Part shown: positions 25,401-33,885 of the stretch, one piece after another
How positions within the stretch are numbered: position 1 is the stretch's first letter
How the letters are laid out: the number at the start of each line of letters is the position of its first letter
Origin: an uncultured Alistipes sp.
GTDB taxonomy: Bacteria; Bacteroidota; Bacteroidia; Bacteroidales; Rikenellaceae
Direction of reading: 5' to 3'
Assembly (NCBI GenBank): GCA_900545315.1
Contig: UQYM01000024.1
Span: 1 to 38,458, forward strand
DNA: 38,458 nucleotides
The notes under the pieces: generated by a model
The model's database searches: none
What the model saw: only the letters and a program-made list of their open reading frames with translations
Told to the model about the DNA's origin: nothing
Made by a program: the position numbers and the translations under genes

Positions 25401-25518
25401 GATTCAGAGCCCAATGGCCAAAGTGATCTTGGGAGGACTTCTCAGTTCGACCCTGCTCAATGGCTTTATCATTCCGGCCGTTTACTTGATTATTAACCGT
25501 AAACACGAACAAGCATGA
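22426..25518 (+). CDS. Heavy-metal RND efflux pump (CusA/CzcA family)
   Basis: This is a 1030-residue inner-membrane proton/metal antiporter of the HME-RND family, of usual length with 12 helices. It starts LNKIINFSLHNRLLVVIMGV (TM1), has a large periplasmic loop (VDVFPDLNAPTVVVMTEAPG) and repeats the pattern after TM6. The TM4 proton-relay segment reads IGSLVDDAIIDVENVFKRL, with Asp404/Asp405. The IG-x2-VD-x-AI pattern is closer to CusA (Cu/Ag) than to the DFG-x3-D of CzcA, but metal choice cannot be settled. The last helices read LLGIATRNGILLVSHY and ALTSALALIPLALGG. Its stop overlaps the next start by 4 nt (ATGA), so pump and channel are translationally coupled. Confidence 0.93.
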   Translation: MLNKIINFSLHNRLLVVIMGVLLLCVGAYTARQMEVDVFPDLNAPTVVVMTEAPGMAAEEVERTVSFPLETAVNGATDVRRVRSSSTTGFSVLWVEFDWGTDIYKARQIVSEKLAAVSASLPDNVGNPTLGPQSSILGELMIIGLTADSTSLEELRTIADWNIRPRLLSTGGVAQVTVIGGDIREYQILLDPIRMKNYNVSLDEVLAVVDNLSRNSNGGVLNQYGNEYIIRGMLSTTSADEMGKAVIKTVNGNPILLEHVADVRTGAKAPKMGIASERGKPAVLMTVTKQPNTNSLELTAQLDKAIAEIQTQLPPDIHLSTDSFRQARFIEGSINNIQESLIEGALFVVIVLFFFLMNVRTTIISLIALPLSLLVAILALKLMGLTINTMSLGGMAIAIGSLVDDAIIDVENVFKRLRENHRLPKAQQQPALRIVYEASTEIRTSIVHATIITIVAFIPLFFLSGMEGRMLRPLGISFIVSLFASMIVAVTLTPVLCSYLLTGDKVLCKSDKEPFLSRWLKHIYKPALEWVLGHKRVVLSSTIGLFVIALVIFLSLGRNFLPPFNEGAFTINVATMPGISLEESDKVGRNVEEILLGIPEIQTVVRKTGRAELDEHALGVNVSELEAPYVLGKKSKDELIAEVRQKLSVLKGVNIEIGQPISHRIDAMLSGTKANIAIKLFGPDLNQLFNLGNQIKTAISDVEGIADLNVEQQVERPQLQIKPKREMLARYGIPLTEFSEFIEVALGGRVVSQVFDQGRSFDVTVKVNDLNRSEMERIGNLTLDAANGQKVPLNYVAELISSSGPNNINRENAQRKIVVSANVAGRDLRGVVNDIQRIVKDEVPLPEGYHVEYGGQFENEQSASRILLFTSIISLLIIFLLLFQEFKKLSMAGIIMINLPLALIGGVFSLWITGGDISIPAIIGFISLLGIATRNGILLVSHYNNLRAEGMSLHNSIIQGSLDRLNPILMTALTSALALIPLALGGDLAGNEIQSPMAKVILGGLLSSTLLNGFIIPAVYLIINRKHEQA

Positions 25519-26699
25519 AAAAGAGCATAATTACGATCATTACGGTCTGTGTTTGCGGCATTCTACCCACACAAGCCCAACAGAGCATCGATGAAGTGCT
25601 GCAATATATCGAGCAATCTTCCAAAGAGTTACAGGCACAACGCAGATTGACCGAAGCTCAAAAACTCGAAGCCCGTACCGGTAACTCGTTGCAAAATCCG
25701 ACAGTCGAGTTGGAAAATCTGTGGCGCCATCCAGCAAAGTCCGGTAGCGATGCCGAGTTGACCGTAATGCAAGGGTTTGATTTTCCAAGTGCTTATGTAG
25801 CCCGCAACCAAATTGCCAAACTGAAAGGTTTTGCCTACGAAAGTCAAGGGGCCGAGGTTCGTCAACAGATCTTGTTGCAGGCCAAACAGCTCTGTTTGGA
25901 GATCATCTACCTGCGTCAGCAGCAAGCCTCTTTAAATGAACGGTTATCCAACACCAAACGTTTGGCTACCGTCTATGCAGAGAAACTGGAAGCTGGGACA
26001 GCCAATATTCTGGAGACGAACAAAATCAACGTAGAGCTGATTACCACTCAGACAGCTGTGGATTTGAATGCCACCTCTCTACGCACCTGCATGGAACAGC
26101 TCTCCAATCTCGCAGGAGGCAATCCAGTCAACTTCACCGCAACGGAGTACCCCGTGGAGCAGCCTCTGCCTGACTATGCGACCCTCGAAGCCCTCTATTT
26201 GGAACAAAATCCCGAACTGCAACGCTTGGCGCATGAGCACAGTGCGGATCAAAAAAGCATTGCACTGAATAAAGCGCTCGGATTGCCCAAATTTGAGGTA
26301 GGGTATCGCCACAACTATGGGTTGGAAGGGAGATTGAATGGTTTTGCGGTAGGCATGTCCATTCCGATGTTTGAAAACAAGAACAAGGTGAAGGTTGCGC
26401 GTGCCCAAAGCTACTTTTCGGATACCAAACTGCAAAGTGCAAAATTGAACAACATCACACAACTCAAGCAGCTCTATCAACAGGCCCTGACCTTACGCGC
26501 TTCGGCCACCTCACTGGAGACCATCCTCCGGAACCAAAACACGCTTGATCTGCTGAACAAAGCACTTGATGCCGGACAGATCTCGGTGATCGAATATTTT
26601 ACCGAGGTCAATGCACTGTATCAAAACCGCGAAACTTTGCTCAAATTGCAAAAAGATTATCGCACCGTTACTGCACAAATCTTCCGATACGAGCTCTAA
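25515..26699 (+). CDS. TolC-family outer-membrane channel of a metal exporter (CusC/CzcC-like)
   Basis: This is a 394-residue protein with a cleavable signal peptide (MKKSIITIITVCVCGILPTQAQ). It has two outer-membrane-efflux-protein repeats made of long helices (for example EQSSKELQAQRRLTEAQKLE and AKQLCLEIIYLRQQQASLNE). The segment KFEVGYRHNYGLEGRLNGFA supplies membrane strands. It completes the adaptor-pump-channel complex spanning both membranes. A strong terminator follows, so the operon ends here. No metal-responsive regulator is encoded next to this operon. Confidence 0.9.
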   Translation: MKKSIITIITVCVCGILPTQAQQSIDEVLQYIEQSSKELQAQRRLTEAQKLEARTGNSLQNPTVELENLWRHPAKSGSDAELTVMQGFDFPSAYVARNQIAKLKGFAYESQGAEVRQQILLQAKQLCLEIIYLRQQQASLNERLSNTKRLATVYAEKLEAGTANILETNKINVELITTQTAVDLNATSLRTCMEQLSNLAGGNPVNFTATEYPVEQPLPDYATLEALYLEQNPELQRLAHEHSADQKSIALNKALGLPKFEVGYRHNYGLEGRLNGFAVGMSIPMFENKNKVKVARAQSYFSDTKLQSAKLNNITQLKQLYQQALTLRASATSLETILRNQNTLDLLNKALDAGQISVIEYFTEVNALYQNRETLLKLQKDYRTVTAQIFRYEL

Positions 26700-26726
26700 A
26701 CAGATATCCGTAACATAATTTATTCT

Positions 26727-26762
26727 GAAAAAGAGAGACCGAATGTTCGGTCTCTCTTTTTC
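26727..26762 (+). terminator. Rho-independent terminator after the RND operon
   Basis: Seventeen-bp perfect arms (26727-26743 and 26746-26762) with a 2-nt centre; the left arm starts with an A-run and the right ends TTTTTC. Confidence 0.92.
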
Positions 26763-26890
26763 TTACCATATTTATTAACTGATTGTGCAAAACTTTCCGG
26801 ACCAAATTCGACAAATAATCCCTATATTTATCGAGAATTTAGGAACGTAATGTCCCAACACATTTCTCAAATCAACCCACTATTACACAT

Positions 26891-26939
26891 AAAATTTTAT
26901 TATATTTTGTATATTTTACAACAAATAAAATAAAATTTT
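26891..26939. repeat. AT-only inverted repeat upstream of the giant gene
   Basis: Eleven-bp arms, AAAATTTTATT (26891-26901) and AATAAAATTTT (26929-26939), are separated by 27 nt, all inside a very AT-rich block. It ends 32 bp before the promoter box at 26972. It could be a UP-like element, a bent-DNA or nucleoid-protein site. The remainder of 26763-27023 holds no gene. Confidence 0.35.
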
Positions 26940-26971
26940 AACACAGTAAAAGTTTTCCAAAATAGTAGGGT

Positions 26972-26979
26972 TATATTTG
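26972..26979 (+). promoter_or_regulatory. Promoter -7 box for the giant gene
   Basis: TATATTTG matches TAnnTTTG. Its last G is the first base of an in-frame GTG, so that GTG would lie upstream of the transcription start (about 26986). The real start codon must then be downstream, at ATG 27024, leaving a leader of about 38 nt. No -33 element at standard spacing is obvious. Confidence 0.5.
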
Positions 26980-27023
26980 TGCGACAACAAGAGAGTACAA
27001 GCAATACAAACCAATCGGAAATC

Positions 27024-30000
27024 ATGAAAATCGTAGGCGAACCAAAAGCATTCCTCAGTAACGAGGCGCTCCAGCTGCTGAACCTGTACGAATCTTTAGG
27101 TGAACGTGCCGAAATCTTTTTACCCCGGCACATTTTCGACAATTTGACCAACTTCGTCAGCCTCTGCATGGAGGAGCCCGATGATCCCGCCCGTCAACAG
27201 GCCGAGATCAACCGTTACCTGCTCAAGTTCCGTGAGGACATTCCCGGCTATACCGATGTATCGTTGATGTTGATTCCTCACAACAATTCGAAAGCGTTCG
27301 AATTGAGCAGCAAGCGTGGGGAGTTCGTCAAAAAGATCAACGCTGTGCTCGACACAGACGGAACCACCACGGAGACCAAAAATATCCTGATCAATATCCG
27401 TGACAGCCACGACCTGTCGGTCGGAACGCCTCCGATCAACAGTTCACACATCGATTTCATGTCCCAAATCCAGCTGGGCGGACATGTACGGGATTTGCGC
27501 AAATATCGTGATGTCATCGGTGTAACGGGAGATATCAATGAGGCTCACTGGAACTATTTGATGGATACGCTGGAGCAGATGATCAGCCAAAGCACCCACT
27601 ACACGACCAAAGCCGAGGTGAATGACTTCCTGCAGCGCAGCCGATGGGCCGTGAACTTCAAGGGTATGAACGGTCTGATCCGTACCGTTATCTCAGGCAA
27701 TGCTGATAAGGCCGTATCGTTGCTTCGCGGCGACGTCTTCAGCAAAGATTGTGTCGTGGTGATGGAGTCTCCTGCGCCGGAGGTGCTCTACGAGCGCATG
27801 ACGGCGGACACCACCTCCGTGTTTGTGGTCAAAGTCAAACATGCACGTATTAACCATTACGCCGGCGACAAATGGTTCCCGCTGTTGACCCGTTTGGTGA
27901 TTGTGGATGACTCGAAAGAGTCGCGCAGCTCCAATACCTCGTTGGTCTTCTGCTTCCACAACGGCATTATCAATACGCTCAACAAGGTACACACCAAGAA
28001 GTTGGGGTCGCCTTCCAATACACAGCTCAACCTGCGTCTGATTCTGGAAAACGTCAACCCGTCCTATCTCAAGGAGTTCCGTGAAAAGATCGAGGCTCAG
28101 ATTGCAGAGTATGCCAACGAGATCCGCACCCAGCTCGAGGAGCAGACCGGGGATCCGAACGATATTGAAAAGAGAATCACCCTGTTCAAACTTGATTCAT
28201 TCTCACGTCAAATCGTCCAGGACAAATTCTCTTTGGAAAAGTTGCGTGACTTTATTTTCTTCCTGGAAAATTGTCACAAGCAGGATACCAAAAAAGTGCA
28301 GACTCAGGAGCTGATCGACGAGTTTGAAAGCCGGATGAAAAACTACTTCTATGCCGGCAACAAACTGATCGACATCGTCACTATTTTGGAGGGTGGCGGA
28401 CGTCATCAAATCAAGACATTCGGAGATTATCTGCGAAGCAAGACCTACAACAATCTTAACAGTAAGATTCGTTACGCCTGCCAGCTGATCCTGGACATCA
28501 TTCCCAGCTGCTACGAACGGACCTTGCACAACCATTTCCACAAGAATTTCGGGATCAACCTCTTCTTGGAAAAATATCAGGAGTACCTGACCAAAACCGT
28601 TAAGGATGCCGACAACAAGGGACGCTTCGAGAAGTTCTTGATCGACTTGGGTATTCGTGACAAATACTTCGCCCTGAAGGATGAAGACAAAGATATTGTC
28701 AAAAACTTCCTGGCCGCATTGGGTAATCTGGATCAGACCTCGATTTCGGACGATGTACAGATGATCATTCGCGACCTACTGTTCAATCCGAACGGTCGGC
28801 CCAAACCTTACGTGATCTACAACGAGATTCAGGCGTGGGAGTACAAAGACCTGCTGCCGGATGACTGCTTCGATATCAATCCATTCGACATTGAGATCGA
28901 GAACGACAGTCAGGGCCGTTTGGCGTATGACCGTCTGATCGACAAATTGCAACGGATCAAATCGACGCTTTCACTGTTTGACGACAGCGGCAGCTTGTGG
29001 GATCTGTTCTGTGAGAACACGACGATCATCATCAATGACCCGAACAATCCGACCGGATACACCGACTTCAACAGCGATGCTGCCAACAATTTCCTGCGCT
29101 TCCTGAACAGTTGCAAAATCACGCTGTTCCTCGACGAGGCTTATGCGGAGAGTGTGAAGATCGAAGATCGTGACCTGCCGAAATGGCGTACGCTGTCTCG
29201 CTACATCATGAACAATATCTATGCGCAGACACGTATCAAAGCGGTTTCCTCTCTCTCGACAACAAAAAATCTGGCTGCCACCGGTGAACGTCTGGGTGCG
29301 GTAGCAGTAACGCCTCAGGCTGCCGATTTTGCCAAATACGCCCGGGGATGCAACAGTGCAGAGCATGGTAACAACACCTCGCTGTTGATGTTAAATAATA
29401 CCCTGGAGGTTGCGCAAGTTGCCAAAAGCATCAAGGATCAGATCGAGGCTGAATTACCGAAAAACGCTTCTCGCTCCAAGATCAAGAAGGCAATTATCAA
29501 ATTTATTGTCAGCCAAATCGAGAAGACCAAACAGAGCAACGAGATCAGCAAGACCAACCGTCAACTCCACAAAACAGCCGGATTTGAAGGTTCTCCGCTG
29601 TATCTTTTCCTGCTGGATGAGTTGATGGCATTGGATAAATTGGACGTATTGGGTCTGCCCGATGACTTCAAATACCACGACGAGCCCTTCTTTATCTATT
29701 ACCAGAGCAAGCTCGTCAAGAATTTGAACCGTTTCCGCGTGAACAAGAACTTCCGCAAGGAGTCACTCACGCGTATGCGCATGGCCAAAGAGATTGGTCA
29801 GCGTTTACTGGACAATGCACCCGAAGGAACTCCGCTGAAAGTGATCCAGTCGGACGGTTCTTACCTGTTCAATTTCAAGATCACGGGTCCATACTCCTAT
29901 CCAGATCTTTTGCTCTTCTGCCAAATGTTGGCAAAGAATAAAGGGGTCGCGATTGTACCGTATTCGACTGGTTTGGCTCGTTTCTCGCTGGGAGGTTACA

Positions 30001-33000
30001 CCTCGGCATCGAAAGAAGGATTGAAGATTCTCGGAGCAGAATTGGAGGATGCATTCTCAATCTTCATTAAATACTGGACCGAATTTGCCACTAAACGTGC
30101 CGATCCAGCCAACAAAGAGCGAGATAGTCTGTCGATTCTCAACGAAATGTTCTACTATCCGAAAGATCAGGATTTTATCGACAGTATTATTGCCGATTAC
30201 CCGCTTTCATCGAAGTACAAGAAAGACAAAGCACCGTCACTGCAGATCCGTGACGTTCGTTCACTGTATCACGCTTCACCCGAAAAGAGTGGGGTAACGA
30301 TTACGACCATTGGACGTTCAGCCAATTCGGTGATTGAGCTGCACGGGGATATCGTAGGGACCTGCCAGGACGTTTTCGAATTTATTCGCAGTTCAGCGTT
30401 TACCAAAATTTACGAAAACTTACTGGCCCAGGTCTATAAACGTGTTCCTGCTTTGGCGGATCTTGACTTTAACACCGTCAGCTCGAAATACAGTAAGGCT
30501 ATCATCTTAAAGTATATCACCAACAAACGCACCTTCCAGCCGAACCACCACGTGCTCGACAATCCGGAAGAGAGAAGCGTCATGATGGAGATTTTGATCG
30601 AGATGGAGAACCTGCTCTTCTCGGACAGCAAGATGAAAATTTTGGCCATCAACGCAACCGGCAGTCCGGAACTCGACAAGGCCAAAATGGAGGGGTTGAA
30701 CTCAATCTTTAAGAAGTATATCCGCGAGATTTTGCTCCACTTCAACCTGCCCTTTGAAAAGGAGAGTCTTGAGCCGAGCCGTCGAGAGATCATCCAAACG
30801 GCAGGCACCTGCTTTGAGGAGATCACCGGTATCAAACTTTCACAGTTCAACCTCGACATCTGGATCGACGAGTTCATGCGCAACCTGCGTAACCGTCCAG
30901 AATTCTGCAGTTTGAACATCTCGAAAAAGAGCATCGGCTATATTGAAGATGTGCTGCGTGCCGGAGTGGACAATGCACCGGAAATTACCGACAAGATCCT
31001 TTATCTCTATCTGCTGGAGAACGACAAGTCGTTCTACAAAATGGTCTGCAACAAGCTGGCCTATTTCGACAAGCGGATCAAAGAGTGCGATGATACCGAG
31101 ATGAAGATGCTCACCGAAGAGTTTGTGTCGAGCATTCTTCCGATGGAGTTGCAGGAACTGAGCAACTACATCATGCGCAAAAAGGATATCAAGATCGCTG
31201 AAAACGAGATTTATGCCGTCAGTCGCAAAGTGGTTCGTTTCTACATCAGCTTGATCAAACGTACACGTGGCACCGACTATTACCGTCGCTATGCCCACAC
31301 GATTGTACGCCTCGTCGAGACGGCCTTCAAGAAACAGAACTCAAGCGTCAACGAGATGGTTCAGCACGGTATCTCGATCTACAAGGGGTTCGATATGGAG
31401 AACAAAACTCTCGAGACCTTTGCAGGTGGACGGATCAACTGGATCAACGAGTTGATGTCCAAGTGCGGTGTAATCTCTTCGGAACAACCGGTTCAGGAGC
31501 ACACCCGTATCGTCACCGATGCCAAGAAACGAGAGTACCCGTTCCACAAAATGGACCGCATAGAGAGTCGCAAACCGGACGGTCTTATTCCGTCGGATCA
31601 CCCGACAGAGTATATCCGATACATGGATCTGCGTCCCGATTCAGCTTTCTTTACGCACCGTTTGTCGCGTTTCGTTGCCAATATGGACTCAGACGACTAT
31701 CGTTGTAAAGTGGTAAAACACGGGATTGTCAAGGAGTTGGTGATCTTCCAAAAAGGTTATCTGAAATACCTGACCGACAACTACCGTCTGAACTATACGG
31801 AAGATATCAGTCTGAAAGATATTCGGAATTTCGTGCCGGATGTGATTTCGCTGCTCGGAGCTCCCGAGAAGCTGATCTCCTTCCCACAAATCGGCTACTT
31901 CGACATCAAAGGTCCGACCGGAAATATCAAAACGATCGTCACCCCATTGAAGTCAGAGGCCGACTACTTCGGTGATGTTAAAAAACCTCGTTTGACCGTC
32001 ATCAACGAGAAGGTGAAAGAGATGGGTGGAACCCCACGCCACGGATCGTTGTTCATGGTCGAAGAGAACGATGGTAGCGTATTTGTAGTCGAGATCAATG
32101 GTGACAGTGGTGTAGGCAAGAGCGAGATGATCGCTGCCTTTGTCCTGAAATGGTTGCGCAACAACCTGGAGGGTATCCGCTCTGTTAAGATGGTTGCCGG
32201 AGATATGTTCCACGAGTTCCAGGATGCGGACGGTAATCTGTACGGTATCGGAACCGAAGTTGGAGACTTCTCCCGAACCACAGACTTTGACCCGGACTAC
32301 ATCAAATACTACAAATATCTCTTTGAGAGCAGTGCCGACAGTAATGTCGATGACCGTAATGCCCGCAGTACCGTAAGCGGCATGTGCGACATCACCATGC
32401 CATACAAGGTGGACATTATGTTGTCAGCCAGCAACTATGCCAAGAGTGAAGGGGGTATCACCCGCATCGACAATCCGGAAAACTTCCTGTTGTACATCGA
32501 TGCACACGGCGAACGCAAAGAGAAGGCAACCAGTAGCGATGGCCCGAACTTCCAGCGTACCCTGAAACGTTATACGGCTGATAAGAATATTGTCGAGGTG
32601 ATTTCTCGCCATGGTAACTATCTGGATGATATCCTCGACTGGGATTTCTGCCAGGCCGACAAACAGTACTATCTGGCATCGTCATTCAAGCTGCTCGACA
32701 AGATCGATATTACGGAGGTAGTAAAGATGATCTTCGTTGGTCGAACCTTCACCCGCGTTGAGGTGGAATACACAATCGAAGATGTAGCATTCGACATGAT
32801 CCAGAATCGGTTCATCGCCACAGTGTCGTACCTGTTCGAAGGGGATCGCATCACTGACGAGAAACTGATCGATCGCAAGATGTTCAGTTCAATGTTCGAT
32901 GCGCTGGCCAGCACACCGGGTGGACAGCCATTCATTGCTGAAGAGGGCCAACTCGAGTGTGTCCAAAATCTGATCACCTGTCTGCGCGGTGGCAAAGACG

Positions 33001-33755
33001 GCAAGGGTGGGGCACGCCACATTCAATGCGGCGTACTTTCGACCGAAATCGGTAAAAAAGGCCGTGAGATCACTGGACCGCAAAAGGCTGCCGCTGCGTT
33101 GAAGCAGTTGATTCAGGAGGTGCGTGTCAACAAGCCCGAAATCAATGAAGGCAAGATTAAGGTGAAACGTCTGTTGAACGAGAAGTACAACCACATCTTC
33201 CACGGTGAGATGAATAGCTCGGAGTTGTGGCGATACAATTTCTACCTCTACCAGCTCGACAACATGCGTAAAGCAGATCTTCGCCGGATGGACAACCGCT
33301 CGAAAAAGGTGGATATCTCCAATCTGGTAAACTTTACACCCTCGGATCCAAAGCGGGAGTTCAGCCCCTTGTTGATCAACCCCAATCTGAATATTGAGTT
33401 GACCAGCTTCGGTGAGACATTCGAAGAGTTGATGAGTCTGCCGAACTATCCCGACTTTGCAGAAGAGTTTACTGCAAAGGTTTCACTGCTCTACATTGCA
33501 GAGGGATACAGCGAAGAGACCAATATCAACAACATGATTGTGCAGTTGTTGATGCTCGAGGGCTACATCAATACCGATGATCTGGCCCGTGGCAGTGTGA
33601 TTGAGAAGGTAAATCGGGAGACCATTGCGGCAGCCAAATATGCTGTTGTTCAGTATTTGACTGCACTCAAAGCACAACCTAAGGCAGCGCCTGCGGCAAC
33701 CGATACCGCATGTAAAGGTACCACAAGCAGTGCAAAAGGAGGCTCTAAACGCTAA
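27024..33755 (+). CDS. Giant PLP aminotransferase-fold / PEPCK-HprK-like kinase fusion protein, undescribed
   Basis: This is a 2243-residue protein in one unbroken frame, with no signal peptide or membrane segment, so probably cytoplasmic. Residues about 1-560 are unrecognised and helix-rich. A fold-type-I PLP aminotransferase core follows, with residues placed as in aspartate aminotransferase: DPNNPTG (672-678, Asn675), DEAYAES (Asp704, Tyr707), TTKNLAATGERLG (Schiff-base Lys748, Arg756 eight residues later) and LARFSLGGY (Arg986). A helical insert of about 80 residues follows the lysine region. Residues 1010-1560 are again helical and unrecognised. The P-loop reads INGDSGVGKSEMI (Lys1699), then VAGDMF (Asp1727) and EVGDFSRTTDF (1745-1755), which resembles the EGGCYAKT loop of PEP carboxykinase. 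The C-terminus ends in a low-complexity Ala/Lys/Ser tail. The domain calls are sequence-motif based; the function is unknown. The ATG at 27024 is chosen over GTG 26979 because of the promoter box. It is monocistronic, with codon use like its neighbours. Confidence 0.85.
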   Translation: MKIVGEPKAFLSNEALQLLNLYESLGERAEIFLPRHIFDNLTNFVSLCMEEPDDPARQQAEINRYLLKFREDIPGYTDVSLMLIPHNNSKAFELSSKRGEFVKKINAVLDTDGTTTETKNILINIRDSHDLSVGTPPINSSHIDFMSQIQLGGHVRDLRKYRDVIGVTGDINEAHWNYLMDTLEQMISQSTHYTTKAEVNDFLQRSRWAVNFKGMNGLIRTVISGNADKAVSLLRGDVFSKDCVVVMESPAPEVLYERMTADTTSVFVVKVKHARINHYAGDKWFPLLTRLVIVDDSKESRSSNTSLVFCFHNGIINTLNKVHTKKLGSPSNTQLNLRLILENVNPSYLKEFREKIEAQIAEYANEIRTQLEEQTGDPNDIEKRITLFKLDSFSRQIVQDKFSLEKLRDFIFFLENCHKQDTKKVQTQELIDEFESRMKNYFYAGNKLIDIVTILEGGGRHQIKTFGDYLRSKTYNNLNSKIRYACQLILDIIPSCYERTLHNHFHKNFGINLFLEKYQEYLTKTVKDADNKGRFEKFLIDLGIRDKYFALKDEDKDIVKNFLAALGNLDQTSISDDVQMIIRDLLFNPNGRPKPYVIYNEIQAWEYKDLLPDDCFDINPFDIEIENDSQGRLAYDRLIDKLQRIKSTLSLFDDSGSLWDLFCENTTIIINDPNNPTGYTDFNSDAANNFLRFLNSCKITLFLDEAYAESVKIEDRDLPKWRTLSRYIMNNIYAQTRIKAVSSLSTTKNLAATGERLGAVAVTPQAADFAKYARGCNSAEHGNNTSLLMLNNTLEVAQVAKSIKDQIEAELPKNASRSKIKKAIIKFIVSQIEKTKQSNEISKTNRQLHKTAGFEGSPLYLFLLDELMALDKLDVLGLPDDFKYHDEPFFIYYQSKLVKNLNRFRVNKNFRKESLTRMRMAKEIGQRLLDNAPEGTPLKVIQSDGSYLFNFKITGPYSYPDLLLFCQMLAKNKGVAIVPYSTGLARFSLGGYTSASKEGLKILGAELEDAFSIFIKYWTEFATKRADPANKERDSLSILNEMFYYPKDQDFIDSIIADYPLSSKYKKDKAPSLQIRDVRSLYHASPEKSGVTITTIGRSANSVIELHGDIVGTCQDVFEFIRSSAFTKIYENLLAQVYKRVPALADLDFNTVSSKYSKAIILKYITNKRTFQPNHHVLDNPEERSVMMEILIEMENLLFSDSKMKILAINATGSPELDKAKMEGLNSIFKKYIREILLHFNLPFEKESLEPSRREIIQTAGTCFEEITGIKLSQFNLDIWIDEFMRNLRNRPEFCSLNISKKSIGYIEDVLRAGVDNAPEITDKILYLYLLENDKSFYKMVCNKLAYFDKRIKECDDTEMKMLTEEFVSSILPMELQELSNYIMRKKDIKIAENEIYAVSRKVVRFYISLIKRTRGTDYYRRYAHTIVRLVETAFKKQNSSVNEMVQHGISIYKGFDMENKTLETFAGGRINWINELMSKCGVISSEQPVQEHTRIVTDAKKREYPFHKMDRIESRKPDGLIPSDHPTEYIRYMDLRPDSAFFTHRLSRFVANMDSDDYRCKVVKHGIVKELVIFQKGYLKYLTDNYRLNYTEDISLKDIRNFVPDVISLLGAPEKLISFPQIGYFDIKGPTGNIKTIVTPLKSEADYFGDVKKPRLTVINEKVKEMGGTPRHGSLFMVEENDGSVFVVEINGDSGVGKSEMIAAFVLKWLRNNLEGIRSVKMVAGDMFHEFQDADGNLYGIGTEVGDFSRTTDFDPDYIKYYKYLFESSADSNVDDRNARSTVSGMCDITMPYKVDIMLSASNYAKSEGGITRIDNPENFLLYIDAHGERKEKATSSDGPNFQRTLKRYTADKNIVEVISRHGNYLDDILDWDFCQADKQYYLASSFKLLDKIDITEVVKMIFVGRTFTRVEVEYTIEDVAFDMIQNRFIATVSYLFEGDRITDEKLIDRKMFSSMFDALASTPGGQPFIAEEGQLECVQNLITCLRGGKDGKGGARHIQCGVLSTEIGKKGREITGPQKAAAALKQLIQEVRVNKPEINEGKIKVKRLLNEKYNHIFHGEMNSSELWRYNFYLYQLDNMRKADLRRMDNRSKKVDISNLVNFTPSDPKREFSPLLINPNLNIELTSFGETFEELMSLPNYPDFAEEFTAKVSLLYIAEGYSEETNINNMIVQLLMLEGYINTDDLARGSVIEKVNRETIAAAKYAVVQYLTALKAQPKAAPAATDTACKGTTSSAKGGSKR

Positions 33756-33802
33756 TCCGAAGCGCTGACCAATGATCCGATCATCGATCGGAGAATAACA
33801 AA

Positions 33803-33834
33803 GAAGCGGGACACTCTAATGAGTGTCCCGCTTC
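33803..33834. terminator. Hairpin terminator between convergent genes
   Basis: Fourteen-bp GC-rich arms GAAGCGGGACACTC and GAGTGTCCCGCTTC with loop TAAT. On the plus strand only ACTTTC follows; on the minus strand TTTGTTATT follows. It likely ends both the giant gene and the NigD-like gene. Confidence 0.75.
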
Positions 33835-33885
33835 ACTTTCAAACCTTAATAACCCACAGAACTAACAAGGCAAAAGAAAAGCCTG

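Noticed and set aside
26979..27023. Fifteen-codon N-terminal extension of the giant protein from GTG 26979
   Set aside because: The GTG overlaps the end of a perfect promoter -7 box, so it should lie upstream of the transcription start.
31700..33000. Calling the kinase domain a genuine HPr kinase or PEP carboxykinase
   Set aside because: The P-loop fits HprK, but the downstream loops differ from both families and key Lys/Asp residues are replaced.
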